Part shown: positions 6,174-6,693 of the stretch, one piece after another
How the letters are laid out: every line of letters begins with the position of its first letter
Position numbering within the stretch: position 1 is the first letter of the stretch
Source of the DNA: DATLED01 sp046597375
GTDB taxonomy: Bacteria; Actinomycetota; Acidimicrobiia; Acidimicrobiales; CADCTF01
NCBI GenBank assembly: GCA_046597375.1
Contig: JBKJKM010000016.1
Coordinates: forward strand, 1-6,693
Length of the DNA: 6,693 nt
Direction of reading: 5' to 3'
Notes under the pieces: model-generated
What the model was told of the DNA's origin: nothing
What the model saw: only the letters and a program-made list of their open reading frames with translations
The model's database searches: none
Made by a program: the position numbers and the translations under genes

Positions 6174-6692
6174 TCAGGCCTCCACGACGTGCAGGTCGTG
6201 GTCGGCGTTGTTCAGGGCGTCGGGCCCGTCATCCGTGGCGACGACGATGTCCTCGATACGGGCGCCGTAGCGGCCCCCGAGGTAGATGCCGGGCTCGATA
6301 GAAAAGGCGTGACCCGCTTCGAGGGGCTGGGTGTTGCCGGACACGAGATAAGGGTCCTCATGCTCTTCGAGGCCGATGCCGTGTCCGGTGCGGTGAAAGA
6401 AGTGCTCGCCATACCCTGCGCTGGCGATGACGTCGCGGGCGGCGGCGTCGACGGCCTCGCAGGTCGTGCCCGTGCGCGCTGCGGCCACGGCCGCCGCTTG
6501 TGCGACCTGCAGGACGTCGTAGAGATCGCGGAACTCCGCTGGCGGCTCCCCGGTGAAGATCGTGCGGGTGATGTCCGAGCAGTAGCCGTCCATGGTGCCG
6601 CCGAAGTCGCAGACGATGGCTTCCCCGGCGCCGATGGTGCGAGCACCCGGCTCGTGGTGCGGGCTGGCGGCGTTGGGCCCGCTGCCGACGAT
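6174..6692 (-). CDS. M24-family metallopeptidase, Xaa-Pro type (5' end outside window)
   Basis: The visible 172 residues form most of the C-terminal pita-bread domain of an M24 peptidase, which uses two metal ions to cleave Xaa-Pro bonds in dipeptides or at peptide N-termini. All five expected metal ligands are present, counting from the first visible residue: Asp29 (CDFGG), Asp40 (SDITRT), His104 (HRTGHGIGLEEHE), Glu133 (IEPG) and Glu147 (RIED). An upstream PHHEPG carries the conserved substrate-site His. The HRTGHGIGLE form and the length of the DFGG-to-RIED region suit an Xaa-Pro dipeptidase or aminopeptidase (PepQ/PepP-like) better than methionine aminopeptidase. The reading frame is open to the window edge, so the N-terminal creatinase-like domain would lie beyond it. 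The ATG at 6593 is internal. The stop TGA at 6174-6176 directly abuts the ATG of the dehydrogenase gene, so the two are probably one operon. Confidence 0.93.
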   Translation of the reverse strand: MVGSGPNAASPHHEPGARTIGAGEAIVCDFGGTMDGYCSDITRTIFTGEPPAEFRDLYDVLQVAQAAAVAAARTGTTCEAVDAAARDVIASAGYGEHFFHRTGHGIGLEEHEDPYLVSGNTQPLEAGHAFSIEPGIYLGGRYGARIEDIVVATDDGPDALNNADHDLHVVEA

Positions 6693-6693
6693 G

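Noticed and set aside
4078..6270. Very long open frame of 730 codons on the + strand
   Set aside because: It runs through the second ABC gene in another frame and across the opposite-strand dehydrogenase. The product is Arg/Pro/Ala-rich low-complexity sequence with no domain, which is typical of a GC-rich shadow frame.

Overview
This window looks like an ordinary chromosomal segment of a high-GC actinobacterium. The evidence is strong G/C bias at third codon positions, a WYL/YafY-type helix-turn-helix fragment of actinobacterial style, and a cobalamin-dependent MetH whose C-terminal motifs resemble those of actinobacteria. Acidimicrobiia is a reasonable guess, but it is an inference and cannot be settled without a search.

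Layout, left to right. (1) Positions 3-482, + strand: the last 159 residues of MetH, covering most of the AdoMet-binding reactivation domain. (2) 483-573: a convergent intergenic gap filled by a 14-bp-stem hairpin, probably a terminator serving both sides. (3) 574-1446, - strand: a multi-pass membrane protein I cannot assign to a named family. (4) 1447-1567: a divergent intergenic region with an unusually symmetric candidate operator (dyad of 24 bp, plus a second overlapping inverted repeat) lying on a possible + strand promoter. (5) 1568-5338, + strand: a tightly coupled three-gene unit. A 60-codon ORF carries only the N-terminal HTH of a WYL/YafY-type regulator and overlaps the start of a first ABC half-transporter. 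That gene in turn overlaps a second, paralogous half-transporter. The pair probably forms a heterodimeric ABC exporter; its substrate cannot be read from the sequence. (6) 5339-5435: a convergent gap with two inverted repeats. (7) 5436-6692, - strand: an M24-family (Xaa-Pro type) metallopeptidase, cut off at the window edge, followed with zero spacing by an atypical short-chain dehydrogenase/reductase that lacks the usual YxxxK active-site pair.

I do not see a clear previously undescribed system. The parts most worth a second look are the 1490-1521 operator-like element, the truncated but apparently translated HTH ORF, and the asymmetric ATP sites of the ABC pair (LSGGQ in one, VSFGQ in the other). 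I see no RNA genes, CRISPR arrays, insertion sequences or attachment sites.
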